A stretch of 64,000 nucleotides of DNA, taken from Haberlea rhodopensis. Its lineage: Eukaryota; Streptophyta; Magnoliopsida; Lamiales; Gesneriaceae. Shown in pieces: positions 32,571 to 43,936 of this stretch. The DNA is taken from assembly GCA_907163345.1 (NCBI GenBank), contig CAJQUN010000060.1, positions 1,116,001 through 1,180,000 on the forward strand. The letters are read 5' to 3'. The notes beneath the pieces are model-generated. The model did not search any database and was not told where the DNA came from. It saw only the letters and a program-made list of their open reading frames with translations. How positions within the stretch are numbered: the first letter of the stretch is position 1; each line of letters begins with the position of its first letter. The translations under genes and the position numbers were made by a program.

Positions 32571-34303
32571 TGGGAATGCTTCTTTGGATGACTGCCGAAA
32601 CATTCTCACCTAGCTCGATCTTGGGGCACCCTTTGTGTTTCTTGCTCTTATCCGTTTTCCATACCTCTTTCAAGAATCTCGCCCATCGAGGTATTTTCAT
32701 CATTTCATCATGTAGTGGGGCGTTTGCCTCACAGCGTCGGAAAGTCTCGTAGAGTTCCTTGATATCCTCATCTTTCCTATTTTCCTTAAAAGCAAGGGGG
32801 AATGGGGGTTCAATTTTATATTCAGAAAATTTAGGGAACTTACCTCGTGGTTCCTCCTCTTGTATGGGCTCTTCAACGTCCTTCTCCGTCTCCTTCATCT
32901 CTTTCGCTTCTTCTCTTCCGGGTGGTGTCAGTACCACTTTCTCATCATCTTCATCTTCGCTCATCTTCAAAGTGATGGCGCTCACATTCTCCCTTGGGTT
33001 CACCTCCGGCTGTGACGGTAGTCCATTTGACATGCTCGTTTCAAGCTTGTTGAGCGAAGTCGCCAATTGTCCCATTTGCGTAGTCAAACTCTGGATGCTC
33101 GCCCTCGTCTCCTGTTGAAATTGTAAGCTATTTTCAGCAATAACTTTAATAATATTTTCTAACCTATCAGAAGGAGGGTGCACTGGCGGTGGTGGAGGTC
33201 GCTGATATGGCGGTCTGTAGGGTGGAGGTTGGTGCATCTGTGGGTTCCCATAGCCTTGGTTCGGATGGTCCCTCCAACCTTGATTGTAGTTGTTTGGTGG
33301 GTGGTCATAACTCCTTTGTGGTAGCCCTGGGAATCCTCCTGCTGCATTCACGTGCTCAGTGGATGTCTCTTGTAGTGATGGACATGCATCAGTGGATGGT
33401 TCGCAGCTAGACAGATTCCGCACGGCTTCATCTTCCCCACATTGCCACCTGCAAGATTACGCACAAGAAAAGTTAAGTCTATCAGTTGTTGTTCCAGATT
33501 AGATACATTTACCTCTTTTCTTGGCGGTTGTCCATGGCGAACATGTCCACATTGTTGGGAGTTGGCCGCCATGTTAGCTATTAAGTTCCTTGCCTCCTCC
33601 GCTGTCTTGTCAATGAAAGCTCCTCCGCTCGCCGCATCCACTAAGTTCCTGTCACTAGAAAGCAAACCTTCATAGAAATATTGAATTAACAAGTGTTCAC
33701 TTATCTGATGTTGTGGGCAGCTTGCACACAACTTCTTAAACCGTTCCCAAGTACTCATGCAATGACTCATCTTGGTATTGCTTCACCCCATAGATCTCCT
33801 TCCTTATGTTAGTTGCCCTTGAAGCTGGAAAGTACTTCTCTAGGAAGACTCTTTGCAAGTCAGTCCACGTGGTGATTGATCCGGAGGATAAGTAGAATAG
33901 TCCAGTCCTTTGCAGCGTCCTTTAGAGAAAATGGAAAGGCTCTTAACTTTATTTGATCCTCAGTGATTCCGGTTGGCTTCATAGTAGTGCACACCACGTG
34001 GAATTCCATTAAATGATTGTGCGGGTTTTCTCCTGCAAGACCATGAAAAGATGGCAATAAGTGAATTAAACCAGACTTGAGTTCGAAATTTACGTTATTT
34101 GCGAAGGCAGGGAAAGTGATGCAGAGAGGTTGTCGATCCAAGTTAGGATTCGCCAACTGCCTCAAGCTTTGATTTGCAGCCATCATGTTCCTCTCTTCTT
34201 CTTCAAGTAACCTTGCTTCTCTTATTCTCCGATGTAGTGTCCTCTCGATCTCAGGATCGTAGTAAAAATTCTCTTCGTGATCAGAGGGTTCACCTGTACT
34301 CAT
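32571..34303 (-). pseudogene. Gag-protease element gag
   Basis: The start is probably the ATG at 34303 (MSTGEPSDHEENF), 64 bp past the primer site. The segments NNVNFELKSGLIHLLPSFHG and RAFPFSLKDAAKDW (about 34100-33895) are typical of the retrotransposon gag domain. A frameshift near 33895 moves the reading frame. Then come FYEGLLSSDRNLVDAASGGA, a degenerate zinc-knuckle segment, and a Pro-rich PPYRPPYQRPPPPP linker near 33210. Gag would form particles. The breaks prevent it in this copy. Confidence 0.87.
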
Positions 34304-34366
34304 CAACAAACCACAGTAGTATAAAACGAAATAAATAAAACGACGTTAACACAAAAGTAATTGCCT

Positions 34367-34384
34367 TCCCCGGCAACGACGCCA
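34367..34384 (-). promoter_or_regulatory. Primer binding site, tRNA-Asp type
   Basis: On the minus strand TGGCGTCGTTGCCGGGGA lies five bases inside the 5' LTR end at 34390. It matches the primer site typical of Athila/Tat elements, complementary to the 3' end of tRNA-Asp, except for one position. Confidence 0.88.
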
Positions 34385-34389
34385 AAATT

Positions 34390-35938
34390 TAGTAGCGTTT
34401 ATCGCGTACGCCCAAATTAACCCTCTCAAGTTAATAACAGTAATGAATGTAGTAGCGTGAGTAGGGATCGATCCCACGAGGAAGGCTATATATTTGTGTT
34501 AACTTATGCAAACGAAAATAAAAAGGGGTTTTTGAAATCAATTGAATTAACTACTATTATGATGCAAAATTAAACTAGATGAATTAACTTATGCAGGAAA
34601 GTGCGATTCTCGGTTTTCGGTTAACTTTACAATTGGTGTTTACTATCTTGGTCATCGATCTTCACATACGATTCAATTCTCTTATGAATATTCATCGTGG
34701 ACGTTTAATCCAATAATCAAAGTCATATCTCACCTTAAGTTTAGTTAAGTAGCTCAAGCGTTCTAGTTTAACCCTTATCAAACAATCAATCAAAATACAA
34801 GCGATTAAGATTTAAATCGATGATAATATATGAACTAGTGAGATCGATGAATCTAAACAACATAATCCAAGCGTCTATGTTTAATCTAGTCAATTGTTTT
34901 TCCTAAGAATTTAACAAACTCACAAGCGGAATTTAATTAATCTTAGTTGCTTCGTAAATTAGAGGGATCAAACGATTCCGTATTTGATATCTAATTTAGC
35001 GTTAAATTGTATGAAAGATAGCTAGGTGATCAATCTAACAATCATGCATAACAATTATGACAATCAAATCAAAAAAACAATTGATACTCAAAGAAAATCA
35101 ACAATCAAAACTTATCTCACAAGAATCGTAAACATCCAATGTATCGTTTTCCTAAACCGAGAATCACAAAAGTATTTAGCTACTCATAACTAGATTAAAA
35201 ACAATCAAAATTAATCTAGAAAGCATCAAACTAATAGGAAAAGAAAAAGTTACTAAAGGGAAGCACGATTCCGGCTTGTCGATTCCGTCCCTCGTTCTTC
35301 GAGCGTTCTTCACAAAAATTGAAAGAAAAATTATTCTAAAATCTAAAAATTATTCTAAGGTATTAAATTCTGCTTAATATGAGGTAAAAATCGTAGTATA
35401 TGAGGTATGGAGGCTGATGGAGTAGGGTAAAATCCATGTGGAAAGGAAAGAAATCAAGAATTTTAACTTTCCAAAATCCTATTGGCGTAATTACGCCTAA
35501 AATGGCGTAACTATGCCTAAATTCCCATAGCACTGGCGTAGGTACGCCTGAAATGACGTCTTTACGCCTGATTTTCCATTTTTCTGGCGAGTTTTGTATT
35601 TTGGCCATAACTTTCTCATACGAACTCCGAATTCGATGAATCAGCTGTCCACGCGAAGATAACTGAAGTTCTACAACCTCATGCTGACCACATTCCCAAA
35701 ACTTGGCTGGAATATATAGAAATTTGAGGAGAAAGGAGCAACATGTGTCTTTGATTCTGGTTTTTTCCTCTTTTCTTCAACTTTACTCATTCTTTCATCA
35801 TTTTAGCTTGATTTCTTCACCTTTTCCTATATTTACACAAATATACGATTAGGTAGCATATGTATCAATTTATCCATCAAAATATACCAAATCTTAGACA
35901 ATTAAGCATACTAGATGTGTCTATTTCTAGTCACATCA
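34390..35938 (-). mobile_element. Gag-protease element 5' LTR
   Basis: The partner of 28813-30361, equal in length with scattered substitutions and small indels. It ends with GTGAG at 35939-35943, the target duplication, after which the interrupted LARD LTR resumes with catacca. Confidence 0.94.
35483..35569. repeat. LTR palindrome array, second type, 5' LTR copy
   Basis: Same layout as 29904-29990 with three substitutions. Unit 2 has become GGCGTAACTATGCC and unit 4 GACGTCTTTACGCC, so two palindromes have each lost one pair since insertion. Confidence 0.9.
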
Positions 35939-36833
35939 GTGAGCATACCAATACCACCAATCAATAATCATAATATTACAGTTCATAATTTACAGAATGT
36001 AAATGCCATGACTTTTAAATGATACTTCCTGGATGGTATCATCCTCATCCGGATCCCCTGTAATGTTCCTGTTCTCAAAATAACCTGAAACCATCAAATT
36101 CCCAAAAAACCAGTTATCATCTCATTGATTAACTAAATCCATTCATGCCATGCCCGTTTTATAATCAAATATGATTATACCATTAAACAAATGGCCACAG
36201 ATATCACATATATCTAACCAATGATTCCATAGTTCTATTTCATGGCTCGCTCCACAATAGCAGCATCATAACCGATGTTCGCTCAACAATGACAACATCC
36301 AATCATTGCTCGCTCAAAAGCGGCACCATATAATTCCCAATGTATATCCATTTATTGCATATACAAATAACCATGCATTTCACAGTTGCAATAATATAAA
36401 AGGCTATGCTCGTACGTTATAAGTACCTTATGATTCCGTAGTCCGAACCAAACCTTGACTGAGTCCCGCGACCCGACGAATTATGTGCTAACATATAAAT
36501 AACTCACAATTAATTACAAGCATGCGACCACGTGCCCAAGCACGTTCACAACTTCCAAACCTATCGTCAATCCATGACGATTAACCATTTTAAAAGACTC
36601 TGGGCTAAGCATGTGTAATATCCAAAATATTCCATTACATGTGTACAAAGGTTAACCAATTACTCAATCAAGTATTCCATTTTTTTTTTAATTTGGCTCC
36701 AACCATTCCATTTTAAAAGTGTAGCATTCCCATTGGAATGTAGACATTGCCCCGAAAATCAGCTAATTAAACCACGTTTCCAAAATCTCAACATTTGCCA
36801 ATTTCCAAAAAAAAACACACAAGAAATAGGGCC

Positions 36834-37053
36834 GCGATCGATCGCCGTTTACGCGTGATCGATCGCAGCGTACAACACTGCCCGAAAAAATATAGCCGCG
36901 ATCGATGGCCTACAAATACCTATCGATCGCCAACTCTTTCTGTTACTCGCGATCGATCGGTAACATCTCGCGATCGATTGCGAGTACTATTCATCATCAC
37001 CCATTTTCAGATTCATGTCGGGATCTATCGACACCAAGCCGCGGTCGATCGGG
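36834..37053. repeat. LTR palindrome array 5
   Basis: Seven units of the GCGATCGATCGC type. Neighbouring cores are 11 bp apart at three places. The third pair forms a hairpin with 16-nt arms at 36944-36959 and 36971-36986 (TACTCGCG.../...GCGAGTA, one mismatch) and an 11-nt loop. Confidence 0.88.
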
Positions 37054-39019
37054 ACCTGCAATTTTCCGAAAAACTCGAGCTTTTATGGGGTTCTTCACAC
37101 CCAAACTCAAAACTAACACCCCATACACCTTTAACACCACCAATACTCCATTTAAAACCAATAAAAATATCAAAAATACAACTTTAGATTTATAACCAAA
37201 AATCCCCAAATTCCAAATCCAACCCATCACCTAATCAAAATCTACAATACCATAATCAAAACGAAGGTAAAGGCGAGGGGAAGAAGATTACCAACTTTTC
37301 TTCGAGAAATCTGGCTCCCGAGCTGAGCTTCCAGCCCTTTTCTCCAAGGGAAGAAAAGGGGGAGGGGAAATGGGGTTTGGGCGCGGTGAGAGAGAGAAGA
37401 GAGAGAGGAGATTCCGAGCAATGAAGGAACATCGAGTCCACTTGGTATATATAGTACCAAGGCTCCAAAATACCAATTCTTCCACAAATACATCATGATT
37501 CATTAAAAATCATCTATTTTCAAATAATTATCTCTCCAATCTCAATTTTCAATACCAGCCCAATACAAAATACCCCGGTCCCCAGATACCATCAAAAACC
37601 CAATTCCAAGGTTTTTCACCACGATGAGAATACAATCTCGACTTTTGGATCCAACGATCCCAAATACCCGATTTAACATCCTCGGGTGTCCCAACACCGT
37701 AATTAATTCACAATTGCCACAATTAAAATCCATTAAGGATCATTCCAACATAGATATCGCCTTAAAGATATCTCTAAAACTCGATCTACGATGTCAAACA
37801 CACATCGCTGCAAAGGAAACCACCGGTATACAACATTATACTCACACTAAATTCGGTTTCCGATCTCCAATTCCATTTCTATCAAAGAAGTAGTTGACCA
37901 CTTGCAACTCGGATCGGACAACTCACGGCCACCGATCAACACAAAACACATCTCCATAGATGTCCACATCCGTGTGTTTCATGGAATCACATCTTGGTTT
38001 CAACACACTACTGAAAACTCCATAGGGTCTCAAAATCACGTATACACGACGTATACAAATTTCAACGATGCTCCGTACTAATATCATAGTACTCACCATT
38101 CCCGAGCATCTTTCCAAAGACGTCTTCTCATACGTCTTACATATAACGCAAAGCCATTACTCGGTCCACCACCCGCAATGCTTACCAATGTTGATTCATA
38201 ATCAACTCGTATCCGATACCAACTGTTTCCACAACAGTATTGTTCCAATTCTCTCCAAGAGATACAATCGGTACAGTAGTGTTACCATACTAACTATATC
38301 CGACTCCGGTTACGTTCGTCATTGCATCCTCAATGCAAGAATTCTCAATCAGAGGTAACAATAACTTGTTAACCCTCTCGTTGGTACTCCCGACCAAGCC
38401 GAACTAAAAGCTCCATTGAGGTATTCCTCACCTCAACTAAAAGGCATCATAGTGACTACAAGAGTCCACTATAACCTCTCATTGCATCATCATACGAGTC
38501 CACCACACTCGGTTCCGATAAGCAGTATATTGGCTACAACAAGCTCACCATATCACTACTACAATAAATCACCATGCCTGGCTAGCAACTCACAGCCTCC
38601 AAAGGTTTATATAAAACCTGCCAACGTATCATACGTTAATCCTGGTATCAATACCGTACCATCAATTAGAGTAATGGATCATCATCCAATATTTCTCTAA
38701 TACCGATACACAAGGGACATCTCAATGTCCTCTCTCGATCACAAATAAATCCTAACCCGTTAGGATTTATTTCACATCCTCATGTGTATGGGCGACCATG
38801 TCCACCCTACACCACATCGACATATGTATGTAGTTCCCTCGATAATTACCTAAACTACAGGTCGCTAGGCCGTAGCCAACTCAACGAGTATACCCAAGGT
38901 ACCACTACTCGTAACACGTTTACCACCATACGTGCTGCAGTATACTTACATGTACGGCACAACCATTTATTCATCGAGCAAACCCGATCGGCATAACAGT
39001 TCTGTGTCAACCTGTGACG

Positions 39020-39905
39020 CTTACATGTCAGCACATGACACCCACAATGTCCTCGTCAACCCACAATGTCCTCGTCAACTCGCGACGGTACATGTCAACA
39101 CATGACATTCACAATTCCTCGTCAACTCGTGACGGTATATGTCAACACATGACATCCACATATCATCGTCAACTCGTGACGGTACATGTCAACACATGAC
39201 ATCCATAATATTCTCATCAACCCGTGACGGTATATGTCAACACATGACATCAACAATATCCTCGTCAACTCGTGACGGTACATGTCAACACATGACAATT
39301 TCTCGTCAACTCGTGACGGTATATGTCAACATGACATCCACATATCATCGTCAACTCGTAATGGTACATGTCAACATATGACATCCACAATATCCTCATC
39401 AACCCGTGACGGCATATGTCAACACATGACATCCACAATATCCTCATCAACTCGTGACGGTCAACTCGTGACATTCGCAATTCCTCGTCAACTCGTGACG
39501 ATATATGTCTACACATGACATCCACATATCATCGTCAACTCGTGATGGTGCATGTCAACACATTACATCCATAATATCATCGTCAACCCGTGACGGTATA
39601 TGTCAACACATGACATTCACAATTCCTCGTTTACTCGTGAAGGTATATGTCAACACATGACATCCACATATCATTGTCAACTCATGACGGTACATGTCAA
39701 CACATGACATCCACAATATCCTCGTAAACCCGTGGCGGTATATGTCAACATATGACATCCACAGTTCCTCGTCAACTCGTGACGGTATATGTCAACACAT
39801 GACATCCATATATCATCGTCAACTCGTGACGGTACATGTCAACACATGACATCCACAGTATCCTCGTCAACCCGTGACGGTATATGTCAACACATGACAT
39901 TCACA
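39020..39905. repeat. Expanded ~60-bp repeat array in LARD interior
   Basis: About fourteen units of tcgtcaactcgtgacggta, tatgtcaacacatgacatcc and acaatatcc with lengths near 45-65 bp. The corresponding place in LARD 2 (48175-48250) has only about two units. Each unit holds the inverted pair tgtcaacacatgaca. Confidence 0.9.
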
Positions 39906-39919
39906 ATTTATACACTCAT

Positions 39920-40150
39920 CGCTCAATGGCGGTATAATCCCTCGCTATGTATACAACGGTATCACATCATTGCTACATATACATCGGTATAATACATCGC
40001 TACGTATAGGCACAATCCATCGCTACATATACAGCGGCACAATCCATCGCTACGTATACAACGGCACAATCCATCGCTACGTATACAGTGGCACAAACCA
40101 TCGCTATGTATATAGCGGCATCATCCATTGCTACGTATACAGCGGCATAA
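39920..40150. repeat. ~28-bp repeat array in LARD interior
   Basis: About seven units of ccatcgctacgtatacagcggcacaat. It is equivalent in position to the longer catcgc/agcggca array of LARD 2 at 48290-49140. Confidence 0.87.
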
Positions 40151-41328
40151 ATGTGGACTCAAGAGGCGACTCACATGTATGTAGCACTTTCTTCCTTTCG
40201 GACTCAAGACGTGATTCACATCATACGTATCACTTTGTTCCCAAACTCATCGCTTCGACGTGACAACGGCATCGCTTCGACACGACAGTGGTAAAAATGT
40301 GGACTCAAGAGGTGACTCACATGTATGCAGCACTTTGTTCCTTTCGGACTCAAGAGGCTACTCACATCACATGTAGCACTTTGTTCACAAACTCATCGAT
40401 TCGACGTGACAGCGACATGTATTCAATATCACAATACCCCTCGCTTCGTCCAGCGGCAAGTATTCCATATACCAGTGGCTCAATAATATTCCTCGGTTTG
40501 AATTATCGGCGGCTCCATGGATATCCCTCGTTTCGACATACCAGCGACCCAAGAGGTGACCCACATACATGTGCACTTTGCCCATTGGACTCAAGAGGTG
40601 ATGCCCATTCCGCCTAATCTCATCGATATCTCAACGTACCTGCACAATACAATGATATCAATATGCACAGTTAATACAACAGTTCACAAGTCTTACTACG
40701 TTTTATCAACGGCTCAATAATATCCCTCGTTTCGAATTATCAGTGGCTCCATGGATATCCCTCGCTTCGACATACTAGCGACCCGCGCTACGATATGACA
40801 ACGGCAAATATCCTGATTCATTGCTTGATAAGACAACGACAAATATTATGATCCATCGCTAGTCGATATACCCGTAGCAGCACAATAATAATATCCAGCA
40901 TTTAGGCATCCCCATAATAAATCAATTCCAATGTATGCATATACCTGCATCCTTATAATCGTAAGGCAGCCATACTTATCCATCATCCGCCGCCACCTAT
41001 TGACGACACCAAATCGTCTGCCATTCCCTGTCCTCAGACAGTGCATCACGTTTTTCATTCCCTGATTTTCCTACAAAACCTGATTTCTTAGCACTTATTA
41101 CGTCAAGTGCAAAACATTCCATCAATACCATTTCCATAGTATTCCATACGATCCTGCAACCACAGTGGTTAACAATAGCACATTTCATTTATGATCTCAT
41201 ATCATCATATGCACATAAGCATAATAGTTGTGTCACACAACACTAACTACAATCATGCATAACATATGTGCTATCATTTTCTATCAACACCTCCCTTGGC
41301 CCTCAACAGCCCCAAAGAGCAAACCACT

Positions 41329-41340
41329 GGTCTGATACCA
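41329..41340 (-). promoter_or_regulatory. Primer binding site, altered tRNA-Met type (LARD)
   Basis: The minus strand reads TGGTATCAGACC, one base different from TGGTATCAGAGC, four bases from the LTR that starts at 41345. The next bases match those beside the intact site of LARD 2. Confidence 0.82.
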
Positions 41341-41582
41341 CTAATGTAAGGACACCGTGTCCTTAACCCGCTATTAGTGTATTATCACAATTAATGATAC
41401 ATGCTTTCATAACATTAGGGAAACCTAGTATATACCATCAATTAAATTTCGACATTAATCCACTTAATGTTCAATTCCCAATACCGACCCACTAGCATGA
41501 GCATACACCTCATAATCCACTAACATGTTCTCAATTCATCATGCATTATTCCATAATTAATTGCATGCAACCATATATGAAA

Positions 41583-43884
41583 TGTAAGGACCCCCGTGCC
41601 CTTAACCCGTTATTAGTGTATTAATCCATGCCATTAGTGCATACAATCGTTCATGTAGGGGAAAACCACTTATCATTATAGCCAATCATGCCCCATATAA
41701 AAAGTCTTTAACATTATTCCATATAATGTCTAGTTTCCCCCAACCAAGTCCACATACATCATGCACCAACATAATACACTAACATGCTCTCAATTCATTT
41801 AGCAATTCAGTAATTAATTGCATGCTACTCATAAATGAAGAGAGAAAGACCCTTGCCTTTTGATACATACCATATACACATAGTAGTGCTCACATGCGAG
41901 CATCGAATAAATATATATGTAATAAATGTATAAAACGTCGTACACAATACCGTCACTTGTACTTCGATCCCTGGAATCACTTCCATTCCATAGCTCGATC
42001 ACAGCTCCAGAGCTACCATTGTACCTGTTTCACCTGCCCCAACAGAGACAGCCCCCACACGGGGTGAGCATACCAACACCACACCATCAAGAATCACAAT
42101 TAAACAATTCATAATTCACAAAATATAAATGCAGTGAATTTAAATGATACTCCCTGGATGGCATCATCGGGATCCCACTGTATTGTCCCTGTTCTCAAAA
42201 CAACCAAATTCATCAAATTCCAAATATCCAGCAAAACATTACACTGATTAATTATGCCTCTGATCCAATTCCATATCAATAGGGGAATAAAATACAGATA
42301 TTCTAGATATTTAGCCAAAGATCACATTTCCTCGCTCATTCAAAGTAGCGGCATCACTTACCGATGTTCGCTCCATAGCGACCACATCCCGACAATTGCT
42401 CGCTCCAAGGCGGCACCTAACATTACATAAAATCGACCAACATGACACACCCAGTCCCATTTCCATTAACCATTTATTGCAAGACACAACGTACTATGCA
42501 TCGACTAATAACCCTTACCATTCATCTAACTCGTGCACGACAATTGCAATAATGTAATTAAGATCATGCTCGTACGTTACACGTACCTTAAGTTTCTGTA
42601 GTCCAAGCCAAACCTTGCTTGAGTTCCATGCCTCGAGAAATATGTGCTAAAACACATAAACAACTCACAATCAAGCGTAAGTATGCAACCACGTGCCCGC
42701 GCACGTTCGCAACCTCTAAATCCATCGTCAATCCATGACGATTACCAAAATAAAAGCCCCCGGCTAGGCATGCATAATACCCAAAAATATTCCATTTAAA
42801 ACGTTTAAAAGATAGCCAAAAACTCAACCGAAAAACCCGTTTTATTAAACTTTGGTTCCAACCAACCCATTTTAAAAGTATATCATTCCCATTGGAATGT
42901 AGACATCCCTTTAAACCTCGATTCCAAAATCCCGACTTTTTCCAAAATTTTGAAAAAAACAAAGGGAACAGGGCCGCGATCGATCGGCGCTAAGCCGCGA
43001 TCGATCGCCATACCCTACTGCCCGAAAATAATCACGCCGCGATTGATCGCCCAAAATCGCGATCGATCGCCAAGGACCCCGCGATCGATTGCCGCTACTG
43101 TTCATCACCTTCTCAAATCAGCAACATGTCGCGATCGATCGGCGCCAAGCCGCGATCGATCGCGACCTGCGGGTTTCCGAAAAAATCAAGCTTCCATGGT
43201 GTTTTTCACACCCAAACTCAAACCTAACACCCCAAACTTCCTCAACGCCCCCAATACACCATTTGCAACCAATAAAAACACTAAAAACTCAACTTTGAAT
43301 TTTTATCAAAAAATCCCCAAATCTAAATCCAACCCAAGCCTTAACCAAAAATCAACAATACCATAATCAAATCGAAGCTAAAGGCGAGGGGAAGAGGATT
43401 ACCAACTTTTCTTCAAGAAATTCGGTTCCCGAGCCAAGCTTCCAACGATTTATGCACCAAGGCAACAATGGGGGAAGGATGGAGGGTTTTGGGCGATTGA
43501 GAGAGAGAGAGGAGAATTGTGTCCAGAACACCGAGTCGACTTGGTATATATCGTACCAAGACTCCAAAATATCAATACCTCCACAAATACATCGTGATTC
43601 ATTAAAAATCATCTGTTTTCAAAAATTATCTCTCCAACTCAAATTCCATCACCAGCCCCAGTACAAGGTATTCCGGACCCCAGATCCCACCAAAGACCAA
43701 ATTCCAAGGTTATTACCACGATGAGAATACACTCTCATCCCTTGGATCCAACGACTAAAAAAAAACAGGATTTAAAATCCCCGGGAGTCCCAAAACCTCA
43801 ATTATTACACAAATTGCCACAAATAAAATCCATTAAGGATTATTACCACACCGGGATTAATGCCAATAATTCCCGGGTATCACA
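41583..43884 (-). mobile_element. LARD 2 3' LTR
   Basis: The left end is TGTAAGGACCCC at 41583 and the right end GGTATCACA at 43884. The adjacent minus-strand GTGGGGGATAAT (43885-43897) is the polypurine tract. It contains a TATA motif (ggtatatatcg, 43540-43550), a palindrome array (42973-43166), and GA repeats near 43498-43512. Confidence 0.92.
42973..43166. repeat. LTR palindrome array 6
   Basis: Seven units of GCGATCGATCG(C/G). The last pair is a perfect 14-nt stem, GTCGCGATCGATCG at 43128-43141 with its complement at 43153-43166, and an 11-nt loop. It is 370-570 bp downstream, in sense, of the TATA motif near 43545. Confidence 0.9.
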
Positions 43885-43936
43885 ATTATCCCCCACTAAT
43901 AAAATTTCATCCTCGAAATTTGCACGGCGTACGTAC

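Larger units (their letters stand above)
28813..35938 (-). mobile_element. Gag-protease-only LTR element (TR-GAG type), TSD GTGAG
   Basis: The two LTRs, 28813-30361 and 34390-35938, are both 1549 bp and nearly identical, with TG...CA ends. The element is flanked by GTGAG at 28808-28812 and 35939-35943. The empty site ggggtgag/catacc is preserved in the related LTRs near 42060 and 50520. Inside are a tRNA-Asp type primer site, gag, protease and a long non-coding 3' part. There is no reverse transcriptase or integrase. Such elements need enzymes from a relative, most likely of the Tat/Athila group. High LTR similarity implies a recent insertion. Confidence 0.94.
28327..37745 (-). mobile_element. 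LARD 1 3' LTR, split by the gag-protease element
   Basis: The LTR starts TGTAAGGACCCCCGTGCC at 28327, is interrupted at 28812 and resumes at 35944. It runs to about 37745, roughly 2.3 kb net. It aligns with the LTRs at 41583-43884 and 50042-52376, with the same order of landmarks: the catcgaat block, the cccaacaaagacagcccccac block, a palindrome array, a GA-rich tract and gtatatatagtacc. Its last 40-50 bp and the neighbouring internal bases are deleted, since the text passes from ccattaaggatcattcc to the internal phrase tagatatcgcc. Confidence 0.82.
37746..41344 (-). mobile_element. LARD internal region, non-coding
   Basis: About 3.6 kb with no protein similarity, matching in order the interior of LARD 2 (about 46036-50041). 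Landmarks are tagatatcg...ctacgatgt, acacatctcc, catgacattc blocks and the closing ctgattttcctacaaaa and ttgtgtcacacaacac before the primer site. Most of it is arrays of short repeats. Open frames are repeat artefacts. The left side is joined to LARD 1 LTR by a deletion. Confidence 0.75.

Noticed and set aside
38416..38700. Runs of 60-130 residue frames in 37.6-41 kb and 46-49 kb
   Set aside because: None has a recognisable domain, none is kept in the same frame between the two LARD copies, and many are made of tandem repeats.
39020..39905. CRISPR-like array of repeats
   Set aside because: Units are diverged head-to-tail tandem copies without unique spacers, in a plant retroelement interior.
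41926..42114. Identical 62-residue frame here and at 50385-50573
   Set aside because: Both are at the same place in the two LTRs of LARD 2. Identity is due to recent insertion and not to coding constraint.
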